64,000 bases of DNA from Streptomyces sp. CB02980 (GCF_014451325.2 NZ_JACSCH020000008.1:124001-188000), one strand, 5' to 3'; positions 50,559-60,133 are shown, numbered from the stretch's first letter. The notes: generated by a model from the sequence alone, not told the origin. Translations and numbers: made by a program.

Positions 50559-51365
50559 ATGGCCTCCCCGTTCGTCTGGCTCGACCGGTCCGGTGACCAG
50601 CTCCTGTTCTACGTCAAGGCCCTGCTCTGGGTCCCGCGCACCCTGCGCCGCTACCTCAAGGAGGTGCAACGGCTGCTCGCCGAGGTCGCCTTCGGCTCCG
50701 GCGGCCTCGGCGTCATCGGCGGCACCATCGGCGTCATGATCGCGATGACCCTCTTCACCGGGACCGTCGTCGGCCTCCAGGGCTACGCCGCACTGGAACA
50801 GATCGGCACCGCGGCGTTCACCGGCTTCGTCTCCGCCTACTTCAACACCCGCGAGATCGCCCCGCTCGTCGCCGGGCTCGCCCTCTCCGCGACCGTCGGC
50901 GCCGGATTCACCGCCCAGCTCGGCGCCATGCGCATCAACGAGGAGGTCGACGCCCTCGAAGGCATGGGCATCCGCTCCATGCCGTACCTGGTCACCACCC
51001 GCATCATCGCCGGCGTCGTCGCCATCGTCCCGCTGTACGCGATCGGCCTGCTCTCCTCCTACCTGGCCTCGCGCTATGTGACGGTCCTGTTCAACGGCCA
51101 GTCCCAGGGCACGTACGACCACTACTTCAACCTCTTCCTGTCACCGACGGACGTCCTGCTCTCGGTGCTGAAAGTGCTGATCTTCAGCGTGATGGTGATC
51201 GTCGCCCACTGCTACTACGGCTTCCGCGCCTCCGGCGGCCCCGCCGGCGTCGGCATCGCGGTCGGCCGCTCCGTACGCAACGCCATCGTGCTGATCAGCG
51301 TCACCGACTTCTTCCTGTCGCTGGCCCTCTGGGGCGCGACCACGACCGTGAAGGTGGCGGGGTGA
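50559..51365 (+). CDS. YrbE/MlaE-type permease B
   Basis: The 268-residue partner permease has the same fold: GGTIGVMIAMTLFTGTVVGLQ, INEEVDALEGMGIRSMPYLV as coupling helix, and FRASGGPAGVGIAVGRSVRN near the end. The two permeases together with the ATPase form the inner-membrane ABC core of the Mce system. ATG 50559 has GGGAGG upstream and starts 5 bases after the stop of permease A; the first Mce protein gene starts 1 base after its stop. Confidence 0.94.
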   Translation: MASPFVWLDRSGDQLLFYVKALLWVPRTLRRYLKEVQRLLAEVAFGSGGLGVIGGTIGVMIAMTLFTGTVVGLQGYAALEQIGTAAFTGFVSAYFNTREIAPLVAGLALSATVGAGFTAQLGAMRINEEVDALEGMGIRSMPYLVTTRIIAGVVAIVPLYAIGLLSSYLASRYVTVLFNGQSQGTYDHYFNLFLSPTDVLLSVLKVLIFSVMVIVAHCYYGFRASGGPAGVGIAVGRSVRNAIVLISVTDFFLSLALWGATTTVKVAG

Positions 51366-51366
51366 G

Positions 51367-52620
51367 ATGAGCGACTCACGTGCCGAGACCCTGCGCCGCC
51401 GGTTCGCCGGCGTGGTCTTCCTCCTGGTGCCCGCCCTGCTCGCCTGGCTCGCGGTAGCCGTCTACGACAAGAGGTTCACCGACTCCGACCCGATCGTCGT
51501 CGAGACCGGCAGCGTCGGCAACGAGATGCACCTCGGCGCCGAGGTGAAACTCCGCGGCGTCGTCATCGGCGAGGTCCGCGCCATCGACGCCACCGACGGA
51601 GGAGCCCGGCTCACCCTCGCCATGCGGCCCGGAACCCTCCGCCACGTGCCGTCCGACGTGCGCGCCCAGATGCTGCCCACGACCCTCTTCGGCGAACGGT
51701 TCGTCGCCCTCCTACCGCCCGGCAACTCCACGGCCCAGCCGCTGGGCCCCGGCGCGGTCATCCCGGAGGACCGCTCCAGCAACGCCGTCGAACTCCAGCA
51801 GGTCCTGGACAACGTCCTGCCCCTGCTCACCGCCGTCCAGCCGCAGAAGCTCTCGGCCACCCTGTCGGCCGTCTCCCAGGCCCTGGAGGGGCGCGGCGAC
51901 AAGCTCGGTGACACCCTCACCCGGCTCGACGCCCACCTCCGGAAGTTCAACCCCCAACTGCCCGCCCTCACCCGCGACCTGAAAGAACTCGTGAAGGTCA
52001 GCCACCTCTACGCCGACGCCGCCCCGGACATCGTCACGGCGCTCACCGACTTCACCACCACCAGCGGCACCCTCGCCGAGAAGGAGGCCGACCTCGCCGG
52101 CACGCTCGGCTCCACCACCAGGACGGCCCAGGACCTGACCGCCTTCCTGCGCCAGAACAAGAACAACATCATCCGGCTCAGCGCCACCAGCCGTCCCACC
52201 GTGGATCTGCTCGCCGAGTACGCGCCGTCCTTCCCCTGCACCCTGCGCACCCTCGCCCAGTTCGTACCGGCCATGGACAAGGCCCTCGGCAAGGGCACCG
52301 ACCAGCCGGGACTGCACGTCGACGTCACCACCGTGCCCTCGCGCGGCGCGTACGTCCCCGGCCGTGACACACCGTCGTACGGCTCCGGCGGCGGGCCGCG
52401 CTGCTACCCCGTGCCCTACCTCGGCATCCCGGTCGCACCCGCCGCACGGGCCTCCGCAGCGGCCGACCAGGAGCTCGGCCCCGCCAACTCCCCGCAGGAG
52501 AACGACCTCGTCAACGAACTCCTCGCCCCCGGGGCGAAGAAGCGGCCCGGCGACCTCCCGGACTGGAGCAGCACACTGGTCGGCCCGGCGTTCCGCGGCG
52601 CGGAGGTGACCCTCCGATGA
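51367..52620 (+). CDS. mceA: Mce-family protein, position A
   Basis: The 417-residue protein has an N-terminal membrane helix (FAGVVFLLVPALLAWLAVAVY), an MCE/MlaD domain at about 35-115 (GNEMHLGAEVKLRGVVIGEV, ending in the substrate-ring strand), a long helical stretch of about 170 residues (LDNVLPLLTAVQPQKLSATL), and a Pro-rich tail ending in TLVGPAFRGAEVTLR. By analogy with mycobacterial Mce complexes it forms one sixth of a periplasmic tube that carries hydrophobic molecules. It overlaps the next gene by 4 bases. Confidence 0.93.
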   Translation: MSDSRAETLRRRFAGVVFLLVPALLAWLAVAVYDKRFTDSDPIVVETGSVGNEMHLGAEVKLRGVVIGEVRAIDATDGGARLTLAMRPGTLRHVPSDVRAQMLPTTLFGERFVALLPPGNSTAQPLGPGAVIPEDRSSNAVELQQVLDNVLPLLTAVQPQKLSATLSAVSQALEGRGDKLGDTLTRLDAHLRKFNPQLPALTRDLKELVKVSHLYADAAPDIVTALTDFTTTSGTLAEKEADLAGTLGSTTRTAQDLTAFLRQNKNNIIRLSATSRPTVDLLAEYAPSFPCTLRTLAQFVPAMDKALGKGTDQPGLHVDVTTVPSRGAYVPGRDTPSYGSGGGPRCYPVPYLGIPVAPAARASAAADQELGPANSPQENDLVNELLAPGAKKRPGDLPDWSSTLVGPAFRGAEVTLR

Positions 52621-53672
52621 CCGAGCGGCCCACCCACACGCGCCGGCGCGGACTGACCGGCACGCTCCTGAAGTCCCTCGCGTTCGTCCTTGTCACGGCG
52701 CTGGCCACCACCGTCCTCGGCCTCAGCATCGCCAACACCGGGGTCGGCTCCGCCACCCGCTCGTACAAGGCGCTGTTCACCGACGTCACCGGGCTCGTCA
52801 AGGGCGACTCCGTGCGCATCGCCGGAGTGAAGGTCGGCGAGGTGACCGACGTACGCGTCGTCGAACGGCGCACCGCCCAGGTCACCTTCTCGGTCCGCGA
52901 GGACCGCACCGTGCCCCGCTCGGCGACCGCCGCCGTGAAGTACCTCAACATGGTCGGGCAGCGCTACGTGTCCCTCGGCCGGGGCAGCGGCGACCTGGCC
53001 GGCACCCTGCGGGACGGGGACACCATCCCGCTCGACCGCACCACACCCGCCCTCGACCTGACCCTGCTCTTCAACGGGTTCAAGCCGCTCTTCGAGGGCC
53101 TCTCGCCCGCCGACGTCAACGACCTCGCCGGATCGCTCGTGCAGGTCCTCCAGGGCGAGAGCGGCACCGTCGACAGCCTGCTGCGCCACATCGGCTCCCT
53201 CACCAGGACGGTCGCCGCCAAGGACAAGGTCATCGGCCAGGTCGTCACCCACCTCAACACCGTCCTCACCACCCTCAACAACCGCGAGGCGGCCTTCGAC
53301 GACCTCGTCGTCACCCTGCAGAAGCTCGTCACCGGCTTCAACACCGACCGCAAGCCCCTCGGCGAGGCGGTCCAGGCCATCGGCGCCCTCACCACGACGA
53401 CCGCCGGGCTCTTCCAGGAGGCGCGGGCCCCCCTCAAGAAGGACATCCGCGAACTCGGCAGGCTCTCCGGCACCCTCGGCGAGCACACCCCGGCCATCGA
53501 GGCCTTCCTCGCCAACACCCCCGCCAAGATGACCGCCCTGGCCCGGCTGTCCTCGTACGGATCGTGGTTCAACCTCTACCTCTGCGAGGCGCGCGTGACC
53601 GGCGTGAGAACCTCCGACGGCTCGAAGCCGCCGACCGGGATCGCCGTGACCGAACCGAGGTGCCGCGGATGA
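52617..53672 (+). CDS. mceB: Mce-family protein, position B
   Basis: The 351-residue protein has an N-terminal helix (LLKSLAFVLVTALATTVLGL), the MCE domain (TGLVKGDSVRIAGVKVGEVT), a helical needle region (VVTHLNTVLTTLNNREAAFDD) and a short Cys-containing end (FNLYLCEARVTG ... EPRCRG), which is typical of position B proteins. ATGA overlaps on both sides imply co-translation and fixed stoichiometry in the hexamer. Confidence 0.93.
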   Translation: MTERPTHTRRRGLTGTLLKSLAFVLVTALATTVLGLSIANTGVGSATRSYKALFTDVTGLVKGDSVRIAGVKVGEVTDVRVVERRTAQVTFSVREDRTVPRSATAAVKYLNMVGQRYVSLGRGSGDLAGTLRDGDTIPLDRTTPALDLTLLFNGFKPLFEGLSPADVNDLAGSLVQVLQGESGTVDSLLRHIGSLTRTVAAKDKVIGQVVTHLNTVLTTLNNREAAFDDLVVTLQKLVTGFNTDRKPLGEAVQAIGALTTTTAGLFQEARAPLKKDIRELGRLSGTLGEHTPAIEAFLANTPAKMTALARLSSYGSWFNLYLCEARVTGVRTSDGSKPPTGIAVTEPRCRG

Positions 53673-54715
53673 GTCCCCGCCCCCGGCTCAAGCCGGTCAA
53701 GGAGCGCAACCCGGTCGCCGTCGCCGTCGCCGGACTGCTGTTCCTCGCCCTCGTCGCCGCCCTGGCGTTCACCATGGAACGGCTGCCCCTCGTCGGCGAC
53801 GACACCACCTACAGCGCCGACTTCTCCGAGGCCGCCGGACTCGACGCCGGCGACGAGGTGCGCATCGCCGGCGTCAAGGTCGGCAAGGTCACGGAGGTCT
53901 CCCTCGACGGAGCCAAGGTCAAGGTGACGTTCGAGGTCGGCGACGCCTGGGTCGGCGACCGCTCCACCGCCGCCATCGCCATCAAGACCCTCCTCGGCGA
54001 GAAGTACCTGGCGCTCGACCCGCTGGGCTCCGACCGGCAGGACCCGGGAACCCGCATCCCGCAGTCGCGCACCACCTCCCCGTACGACGTCACCCAGGCC
54101 TTCGAGGACCTCAGCGGCACCGTCGACGCCATCGACACCGCCCAGCTCGCCGAGAGCTTCGAGACGATCTCCGACACCTTCAAGAACTCACCGCCGCACG
54201 TCCGCAACGCCGCCACCGGCCTCTCCGAACTGTCGAAGTCCGTCTCCAAGCGCGACACCGAACTCGCCCGGCTCCTGGCGAACAGCACGAAGTTCACCAA
54301 GACCCTCCAGAACAAGAAGTCCAGCTTCGAGACCCTCATCGAGGACGGCGGCTCCCTGCTCGGAGAGCTCCAGAAACGCCGCGACGCCATCCGCGCCCTC
54401 CTCACGGGCAGCAGGGCGCTCGGCACCGAACTCAGCGGCGTCGTCGGCGACAACGACCGGCAGCTCGGCCCCACCCTCAAGGCCCTCAGCCGCGTCACCG
54501 GAGTCCTGGAGAAGAACAGCGGCCGGCTCGACAAGACACTCGCGCTGATCGGCCCGTACTACCGGCTCGTCGGCAACACCCTCGGCAGCGGCCGCTGGTT
54601 CGACAGCTACCTGTGCGGTGTGGTGCCCCGTACCTATCTGCCCGAGACCTCGCAGCCCAAGACCGGATGCCTGCCGCCGAAACAGAAGGCGACGGCCAAG
54701 GGGAGCGGTGAATGA
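53669..54715 (+). CDS. mceC: Mce-family protein, position C
   Basis: The 348-residue protein has an N-terminal helix (VAVAVAGLLFLALVAALAF), the MCE domain (AAGLDAGDEVRIAGVKVGKV, then STAAIAIKTLLGEKYLALDP), helical repeats (SVSKRDTELARLLANSTKF, TLQNKKSSFETLIEDGGSL) and a two-Cys C-terminus (YLCGVVPRTYLPE, TGCLPPK). ATG 53669 is chosen because it forms ATGA with the stop of the gene before. Next gene overlaps likewise. Confidence 0.93.
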   Translation: MSPRPRLKPVKERNPVAVAVAGLLFLALVAALAFTMERLPLVGDDTTYSADFSEAAGLDAGDEVRIAGVKVGKVTEVSLDGAKVKVTFEVGDAWVGDRSTAAIAIKTLLGEKYLALDPLGSDRQDPGTRIPQSRTTSPYDVTQAFEDLSGTVDAIDTAQLAESFETISDTFKNSPPHVRNAATGLSELSKSVSKRDTELARLLANSTKFTKTLQNKKSSFETLIEDGGSLLGELQKRRDAIRALLTGSRALGTELSGVVGDNDRQLGPTLKALSRVTGVLEKNSGRLDKTLALIGPYYRLVGNTLGSGRWFDSYLCGVVPRTYLPETSQPKTGCLPPKQKATAKGSGE

Positions 54716-55794
54716 TGACCAGACCCAAGAAGACCCTCGTCGCCGGACTCGCCCTCGTGCTGCTCGCCGCCTGCGGTCTCGTCGCCGTCCGTGTCCTCGA
54801 CGACGACGGCACCCGGATCACCGCCTACTTCGACCGGACGGTCGGCATCTACGCGGGCTCCGACCTGCGCGTCCTCGGCGTACGGGTCGGCGAGGTCGAG
54901 TCCGTGGAGCCGCAGGGCACCCGGGTACGCGTCCGGCTCCTCCTCGACGAGGGCGTACGCGTCCCCGCCGACGCCCGGGCCCTCGTCGTCGCCCCCAGCA
55001 TCGTCGCCGACCGGTACGTGCAGCTCACCCCCGCGTACAGCACCGGCCCCACCCTCGCCGACGGCGCGGAACTGCCCGCCGCCCGCAACCGCACCCCCGT
55101 CGAGATCGACCAGCTCTACGACTCGATCACCGAACTGAGCCGGGCACTCGGACCGAACGGCGCCAACTCCACCGGCGCCCTGTCCGAACTCCTCGACACC
55201 GGTGCGAAGAACCTCAAGGGCAACGGCACGTCCATCGGCACCTCCATCAAGGAGTTCGGCAAGGCCGCCAAGACCCTCGACGGCAGCAGCGAGGACCTCT
55301 TCACCACCCTCGGCCGGCTCCAGACCTTCACCACCATGCTCAAGGACAAGGACGGCGACGTCCGCACCGCGCAGGAACGCCTCGACGAGGTCGTCGGCTA
55401 CTTCGCGGAGAACAAGGACGACCTCGCCGGCGCCCTCAAGGAACTCGGCAGAGCCCTCGTCCAGGTCAAGGCGTTCATCAAGGACAACCGCGGCGAACTG
55501 AAGAAGAACGTCGACCGCCTCGTCCCCCTCACCCAGACCCTCGTCGACCAGCGCGCCTCCCTCGCCGAAGCCCTCGACGTCGCCCCCCTCGCCGCCACCA
55601 ACGTCGTCAACGCGTACAACAGGGACACCCGCACCCTCGACGGCCGCGCCAACCTCAACGAGATCAGCATGGGCGGACCGCTGCTCCCGCTGCCGGTGAC
55701 CGGCGGCTCCGCGTCCACCGGCGGCGCGGTGGGACCCGGCGGCTCCTCGCCGACCGGTGCTCCCTCGGCGACCACCGGAGAGGGGGAGCGATGA
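54712..55794 (+). CDS. mceD: Mce-family protein, position D, with lipobox-like signal
   Basis: The 360-residue protein starts with a hydrophobic segment ending in LLAACG, which fits a lipobox (L-A-A-C) with Cys near residue 22. The MCE domain follows (TVGIYAGSDLRVLGVRVGEV, then APSIVADRYVQLTPAY), then helices and a Gly/Ser/Thr-rich tail. In mycobacteria the lipoprotein of the set is position E. Here the Cys is in D, so D may be lipid-anchored. It overlaps the next gene by 4 bases. Confidence 0.92.
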   Translation: MMTRPKKTLVAGLALVLLAACGLVAVRVLDDDGTRITAYFDRTVGIYAGSDLRVLGVRVGEVESVEPQGTRVRVRLLLDEGVRVPADARALVVAPSIVADRYVQLTPAYSTGPTLADGAELPAARNRTPVEIDQLYDSITELSRALGPNGANSTGALSELLDTGAKNLKGNGTSIGTSIKEFGKAAKTLDGSSEDLFTTLGRLQTFTTMLKDKDGDVRTAQERLDEVVGYFAENKDDLAGALKELGRALVQVKAFIKDNRGELKKNVDRLVPLTQTLVDQRASLAEALDVAPLAATNVVNAYNRDTRTLDGRANLNEISMGGPLLPLPVTGGSASTGGAVGPGGSSPTGAPSATTGEGER

Positions 55795-57002
55795 GACGCC
55801 CCACCCTGCCGACCCGGCGGGCGGCCGGAGCCGGAGCCGTCGGCGTGATCGCGCTCGGCGTCGGACTCGCCGTCGTCCTCGGCGTGACCCCGGGGAACCC
55901 CTTCCGCTTCGACGGCATCGAGGACCTGCCCCTGCCCGGCGGCGCCGACCTCGGCCCCCACCCCTACACGGTCACCGCCGAACTCGACGACGTACTCAGC
56001 CTCGTGCCGCAGTCCGCGGTGAAGGTCAACGACGTCGCCGTCGGCCGCGTCACCGCCATCGAGCTCGGGACGACCGACACCTGGTCCGCCCGCGTCACCC
56101 TGAAGATCAACGGCGACGTCCGGCTGCCCGCCGACGCGGGCGCCCGCCTGGAACAGTCGAGCCTCCTGGGCGAGAAGTACATCCAGCTCGTCGCCCCGCC
56201 GAAAGACAACGGCGGACGGCTCACCGACGGCAGCGTCATCCCGCTCGCCCGCACCAGCCGCAACACCGAGGTCGAGGAGGTGTTCGGCGCACTGTCCCTG
56301 CTCCTCAACGGCGGCGGCGTCAACCAGCTCAAGACCATCACCCGCGAACTCAACGCGGCGCTCGGCGGCCGCGAACCCGAGGTCCGCTCGATGCTCCGGC
56401 GGGTCAACACCCTCGTGACGACCCTGGACACCCATCGCGGCGACATCACCCGCGCCCTCGACGGCCTCAACCGGCTCTCCGCCACCCTCGCCGGCCGCAA
56501 GAAGGATGTCGACACGGTCCTCACCGGACTCTCGCCCGGCCTCAAGACGCTGGAGAACCAGCGGGGTTCCCTGCTGACCATGCTGCGCGCCCTGGACACT
56601 CTGTCCGGGGTCGCCGTCACCACCATCGACGCGAGCAAGAAGGACATGGTCGCCGACCTCAAGGCCCTCGCGCCCACCCTCACGGCACTCGCGGACGCCG
56701 GTGCCGACCTGCCCGAATCGCTCCAGGTGCTGCTCACGTACCCCTTCACCGACGAGGTGCTGCGGGGCGTCAAGGGCGACTACCTCAACACCTATCTGCA
56801 CCTCGCCGCCGCCCCGGGAACCGAGGTGATCCCGCCGCTGATCCCCAAGACCGAGCCCACGTCCACCCCCACGCCCACCCCGTCCGACCACGGCCCCGCC
56901 GCCCGCCGGGGAACCGGGGCGATCACCGGGATCCCGAGCCCGAATCCGCCCCTGCCTCTGCCCCCGGCCACCCCGCCGAAGGACGGAGGCGAGACCCGGT
57001 GA
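55791..57002 (+). CDS. mceE: Mce-family protein, position E, without lipobox cysteine
   Basis: The 403-residue protein matches position E by its conserved start after the membrane segment, FDGIEDLPLPGGADLG, and by VVPQ-type strand SLVPQSAVKVNDVAVGRVTA and LEQSSLLGEKYIQLVAPP. The expected lipobox Cys before the LPLPG motif is missing; that stretch reads VTPGNPFRF after a normal membrane helix (VGVIALGVGLAVVLGV). The C-terminal 60 residues are Pro/Thr-rich. ATG 55791 overlaps the D gene and GTGA links it to F. Confidence 0.92.
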   Translation: MRRPTLPTRRAAGAGAVGVIALGVGLAVVLGVTPGNPFRFDGIEDLPLPGGADLGPHPYTVTAELDDVLSLVPQSAVKVNDVAVGRVTAIELGTTDTWSARVTLKINGDVRLPADAGARLEQSSLLGEKYIQLVAPPKDNGGRLTDGSVIPLARTSRNTEVEEVFGALSLLLNGGGVNQLKTITRELNAALGGREPEVRSMLRRVNTLVTTLDTHRGDITRALDGLNRLSATLAGRKKDVDTVLTGLSPGLKTLENQRGSLLTMLRALDTLSGVAVTTIDASKKDMVADLKALAPTLTALADAGADLPESLQVLLTYPFTDEVLRGVKGDYLNTYLHLAAAPGTEVIPPLIPKTEPTSTPTPTPSDHGPAARRGTGAITGIPSPNPPLPLPPATPPKDGGETR

Positions 57003-58273
57003 TCACCCGTACCGTATGGCTGAAGAACCTCGCCTTCCTCGTCATCGCCGTCCTCGTCCTCGGCTTCCTCGGCATCCGCTACGCCGACCTCGGCCGCTAC
57101 GTCGGCGTCGCCGACCACTACATCGTGCGGGTCCATCTCGCGCGCACGGGCGGCCTGTTCACCCACTCCGACGTCACCTACCGGGGCGTCTCCGTGGGAC
57201 GGGTCGGCGACATCGGCCTGACCGCCGAAGGCGTCGTGGCCGAACTGCGCATCAAGAAGTCCGCCCCCAGGATCCCCGCCGACGCGCGGGCCGTGGTCGC
57301 CGGACTCTCCGCCGTCGGCGAGCAGTACATCGACCTGCGCCCCGAGAGCGACGACGGCCCCTTCCTCGCCGACGGCGCCCGCATCGAACAGTCCGACACC
57401 CAGGTACCGGCACCCGTCACCGACGTGCTCGCGAGCATGAACGACCTCACCGGGTCCGTACCCCTGGAGTCCCTGCACACGGTCGTCGACGAACTCGGCA
57501 AGGCCTTCCAGGGACACGGCGACGACCTCCAGGTCCTCCTCGACAGCGGCAGCCGCTTCGTCCAGGCCGCCGACACGTCGCTGCCGGCCACCACCCGGCT
57601 CATCAACGACGGGGAGGTCGTCCTGCGCACCCAGGCCGAGGAGAGCCGCGCCATCCGGGACTTCGCCACCGGCGCGCGCACCCTGGCCACCACCCTCAAG
57701 GGCTCCGACGCCGACCTGCGCCGCCTCCTCGCCGTCACCCCCGACGCGACCGGCCAGGTCAACGGGCTCCTGCGCGATCTCGACCCGAGCCTGAGCGTCG
57801 TCCTCGCCAACCTCCTGACGACCTCGGAGATCGCCGTCACCCGGCAGCGCGGCATGGAGGAACTGTTCGTGAAGTACCCGGCGGCCGTCTCGGCCGGAGC
57901 CACCGCCGTCGAGGGAGGCCGCATGAACTTCGGCATGGCCGTCACCTTCTTCAAGCCACTGCCCTGCACCTCGGGGTACGGCGCCACGCGCTACCGCAAC
58001 GGTCTCGACCTGGGCACCGCGCCCGCGCTCAACACCGGCGCCTCCTGTACGGGCTCCGCCGCGGCCGGGGTCAACGTACGCGGCTCGGCGAACGCGCCGA
58101 AGGGCGGCCCCGTCCCCGTACCGGCCAGGCCCGGCTCCCTGCCCTCGGGCGGCGCGCGCACCACGACGGACACGCGGCAGGCCCTGCCCGGCGCGCTCGC
58201 GCTGCCCGGCCAGAACGGCGGGCCGACGGACATGGCCGGCCTCCTCGGCCTGAACACCGGGGGCACCCGATGA
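56999..58273 (+). CDS. mceF: Mce-family protein, position F
   Basis: The 424-residue protein begins ITRTVWLKNLAFLVIAVLVL, the usual position F opening, then the MCE domain (ARTGGLFTHSDVTYRGVSVG, VVAGLSAVGEQYIDLRPES), a helical region and a disordered tail rich in Pro, Gly and Ser. Cys residues occur in the tail region (LPCTSGYG, GASCTGSA). GTG 56999 overlaps the previous stop (GTGA). It completes the hexameric set A-F. Confidence 0.93.
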   Translation: MITRTVWLKNLAFLVIAVLVLGFLGIRYADLGRYVGVADHYIVRVHLARTGGLFTHSDVTYRGVSVGRVGDIGLTAEGVVAELRIKKSAPRIPADARAVVAGLSAVGEQYIDLRPESDDGPFLADGARIEQSDTQVPAPVTDVLASMNDLTGSVPLESLHTVVDELGKAFQGHGDDLQVLLDSGSRFVQAADTSLPATTRLINDGEVVLRTQAEESRAIRDFATGARTLATTLKGSDADLRRLLAVTPDATGQVNGLLRDLDPSLSVVLANLLTTSEIAVTRQRGMEELFVKYPAAVSAGATAVEGGRMNFGMAVTFFKPLPCTSGYGATRYRNGLDLGTAPALNTGASCTGSAAAGVNVRGSANAPKGGPVPVPARPGSLPSGGARTTTDTRQALPGALALPGQNGGPTDMAGLLGLNTGGTR

Positions 58274-58785
58274 GGCGGGGCCGGATCCTCGGCGCCGGCG
58301 CCCTCGTCGTCGCCCTGGGCTTCTGCGGCACCGGCGTCTGGACCTACGCGCAGGCCCGCACCGACGAGGGCCTCGCCTTCAGCCGCGAGCGGGACACGGC
58401 GCTCGCCGAGGGCCGGGCCCGCCTCACCGTCCTCAACTCCCTCGACGCCTCGACCCGAGAGCACGCCGAAGCGGGCATCCGGGCCTGGCGCGACGCGTCC
58501 ACCGGCCCGCTCCGCACCGAACTGGGGCGCACCGCACCCGCGGTGGGCGCCTCGGCGCGCGCCACGGTCACCGAGGCCGCCCTCACCGCGCTCGACGCGA
58601 GAGCCGGTACGGCCAAACTCATCGCGACCGTCCGCGTCGACGTCACCCCGCGCGGAGGCGGCGCCGCGACCACCGACCGCAAGCGCCTTGAAGCGGTCCT
58701 GACGCGCACCGGCGAGGACACGTGGAGGGTCGCGGCGCTGAGCGCGGTCCCCGTCGCCGGGGCCGAGGAGGGCGAGGACGAATGA
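58270..58785 (+). CDS. Mce-associated membrane protein, short type, copy 1
   Basis: The 171-residue protein has one N-terminal membrane helix (ILGAGALVVALGFCGTGVW) and an extracytoplasmic alpha/beta domain of the Mas (VirB8/NTF2-like) kind with the pattern RDTALAEGRARLTVLNSLD and AWRDASTGPLRTELG. It shares this pattern with the gene at 59591-60133. Mce-associated proteins stabilise or load Mce complexes in mycobacteria. ATGA overlaps join it to both neighbours. Confidence 0.87.
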   Translation: MRRGRILGAGALVVALGFCGTGVWTYAQARTDEGLAFSRERDTALAEGRARLTVLNSLDASTREHAEAGIRAWRDASTGPLRTELGRTAPAVGASARATVTEAALTALDARAGTAKLIATVRVDVTPRGGGAATTDRKRLEAVLTRTGEDTWRVAALSAVPVAGAEEGEDE

Positions 58786-59564
58786 CGCGACTCTTGCGCA
58801 GGACGACGGCCGCTCGGTCGGCCGAGCCCGCGACCGACGGGGGAGGGGCACCGGAGCGACCGGAGGAGACGGCCGACGTGACGACCGAGGCCGCGGGTGA
58901 CGCCGCGACCGAGACTGCGGCCGGCGCGACGACCGAGGCCGAGGCCGCGGTCGCGGTCGAGCCGGCGGACGCGGACGGGGACGCGGACGTCCCCGAGGAC
59001 GACGCCGCCCGCCCCTTCCCCGCCACCTGGCAGAAGGCCGCCCTCGCCGCGGCCGTCGCCGTCCTGCTCCTCGCCGGGAGCGCCTTCTTCTACGGTGCCC
59101 ACCAGCTCAGGTCCACCCCCTCGGCGCGCAACCACGCGCTCACCGACGCCGGGGCCACCGCCCGCGTCGGCGGTGACGTCGGCGAGGGCCTCGCCCGGAT
59201 CTTCTCCTACACGCCCGCGAGCAACGACGCCGTCGAGCGTTCCGCCGGAACCGTCCTCGCCGGACGTGCCGCCCGCCAGTACGCGGACCTCTTCGCCCAG
59301 GTCCGCGCGAAGCTCGTCGAGCAGCGCATCACCCTCAGCACCCAGACCGTCCGCACCGGTGTGATCGAACTCGACGGGGACAGTGCGCGGCTCCTCGTGT
59401 TCCTCGACCAGACCTCGCGCCGGGACAACGCGCGTCAGGACAAGGCGCGTCAGAACAAGGCCGGTCGGGACAAGGCGACCGCCACGTCTGCCGCGGCCCA
59501 GCTCACCGTCACCGCGAAGTTCCAGGGCGACCGGTGGCTGATCGTCGACATCAAGGCCCGCTGA
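58782..59564 (+). CDS. Mce-associated membrane protein, long type, copy 1
   Basis: The 260-residue protein has a 75-residue acidic, disordered cytoplasmic N-terminus, one membrane helix (KAALAAAVAVLLLAGSAFFY) and an NTF2-like outer domain (NHALTDAGATARVGGDVGEG, ending QGDRWLIVDIKAR). It is a homologue of the gene at 60180-60980. A Lys/Arg/Asp/Gln-rich loop near residue 220 is encoded by about four 15-base repeats (59415-59474). Confidence 0.87.
   Translation: MTRLLRRTTAARSAEPATDGGGAPERPEETADVTTEAAGDAATETAAGATTEAEAAVAVEPADADGDADVPEDDAARPFPATWQKAALAAAVAVLLLAGSAFFYGAHQLRSTPSARNHALTDAGATARVGGDVGEGLARIFSYTPASNDAVERSAGTVLAGRAARQYADLFAQVRAKLVEQRITLSTQTVRTGVIELDGDSARLLVFLDQTSRRDNARQDKARQNKAGRDKATATSAAAQLTVTAKFQGDRWLIVDIKAR
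59415..59474 (+). repeat. 15-bp tandem repeat within a Mas gene
   Basis: Units at 59415, 59430, 59445 and 59460 follow GCGCGTCAGGACAAG with few changes and keep the reading frame. They encode SRRDN, ARQDK, ARQNK and AGRDK. Confidence 0.85.
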
Positions 59565-59590
59565 CCATGAGCGGGAGACGGGAGCACCCC

Positions 59591-60133
59591 ATGACACGCC
59601 CGGTCCGCACCCCGGCGGGCATCCGCCCGGCCCTGGCCGTGGCCCTCGTGCTCACCCTCGCCGCGGGTGCCTCCGCGGCCTGGGCCGGCCGGGACTGGTA
59701 CGCGGCCGCCCACGACGACTCCACCGCGTACGCCGTGCAACGCGACGAGGCGCTCGCGGCGGGGGAGCAGGCCGTGCAGAACCTCAACACGCTGGACCAC
59801 CAGCGGGTGGAGCAGGGGCTCGACCTCTGGGAGTCCTCCACGACCGGTGAGCTGCACAAGCAACTGGTCGAGGGCCGCGAGGAGTTCACCGGCCAGGTGA
59901 GGGCGGCGAGGACGGTGACCACCGCCCGGGTGCTGTCCGGGGCCGTCACGGAACTGGACGACCGGGCGGGGCGGGCCCGGTTGCTCGTCGCCCTGCGCAT
60001 CACCGTCACGACGCCCGACAGCAAGAGCACGGACAAGGACAGCCGCATGCTCGGCGAACTCACCCGCACCGACGGCCACTGGAAGCTCAGTGCGCTGGGG
60101 CAGGCCCCGGTGGGCGGTACGGCGGTCGGCTGA
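59591..60133 (+). CDS. Mce-associated membrane protein, short type, copy 2
   Basis: The 180-residue protein has one membrane helix (IRPALAVALVLTLAAGASAA) and the same outer-domain pattern as the protein at 58270-58785: RDEALAAGEQAVQNLNTLD, LWESSTTGELHKQL and DDRAGRARLLVALRITV. ATG 59591 is chosen because GGGAG lies about 6 bases upstream; ATG 59567 is in frame. Its position after the long-type gene makes the order short-long-short-long. Confidence 0.86.
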   Translation: MTRPVRTPAGIRPALAVALVLTLAAGASAAWAGRDWYAAAHDDSTAYAVQRDEALAAGEQAVQNLNTLDHQRVEQGLDLWESSTTGELHKQLVEGREEFTGQVRAARTVTTARVLSGAVTELDDRAGRARLLVALRITVTTPDSKSTDKDSRMLGELTRTDGHWKLSALGQAPVGGTAVG

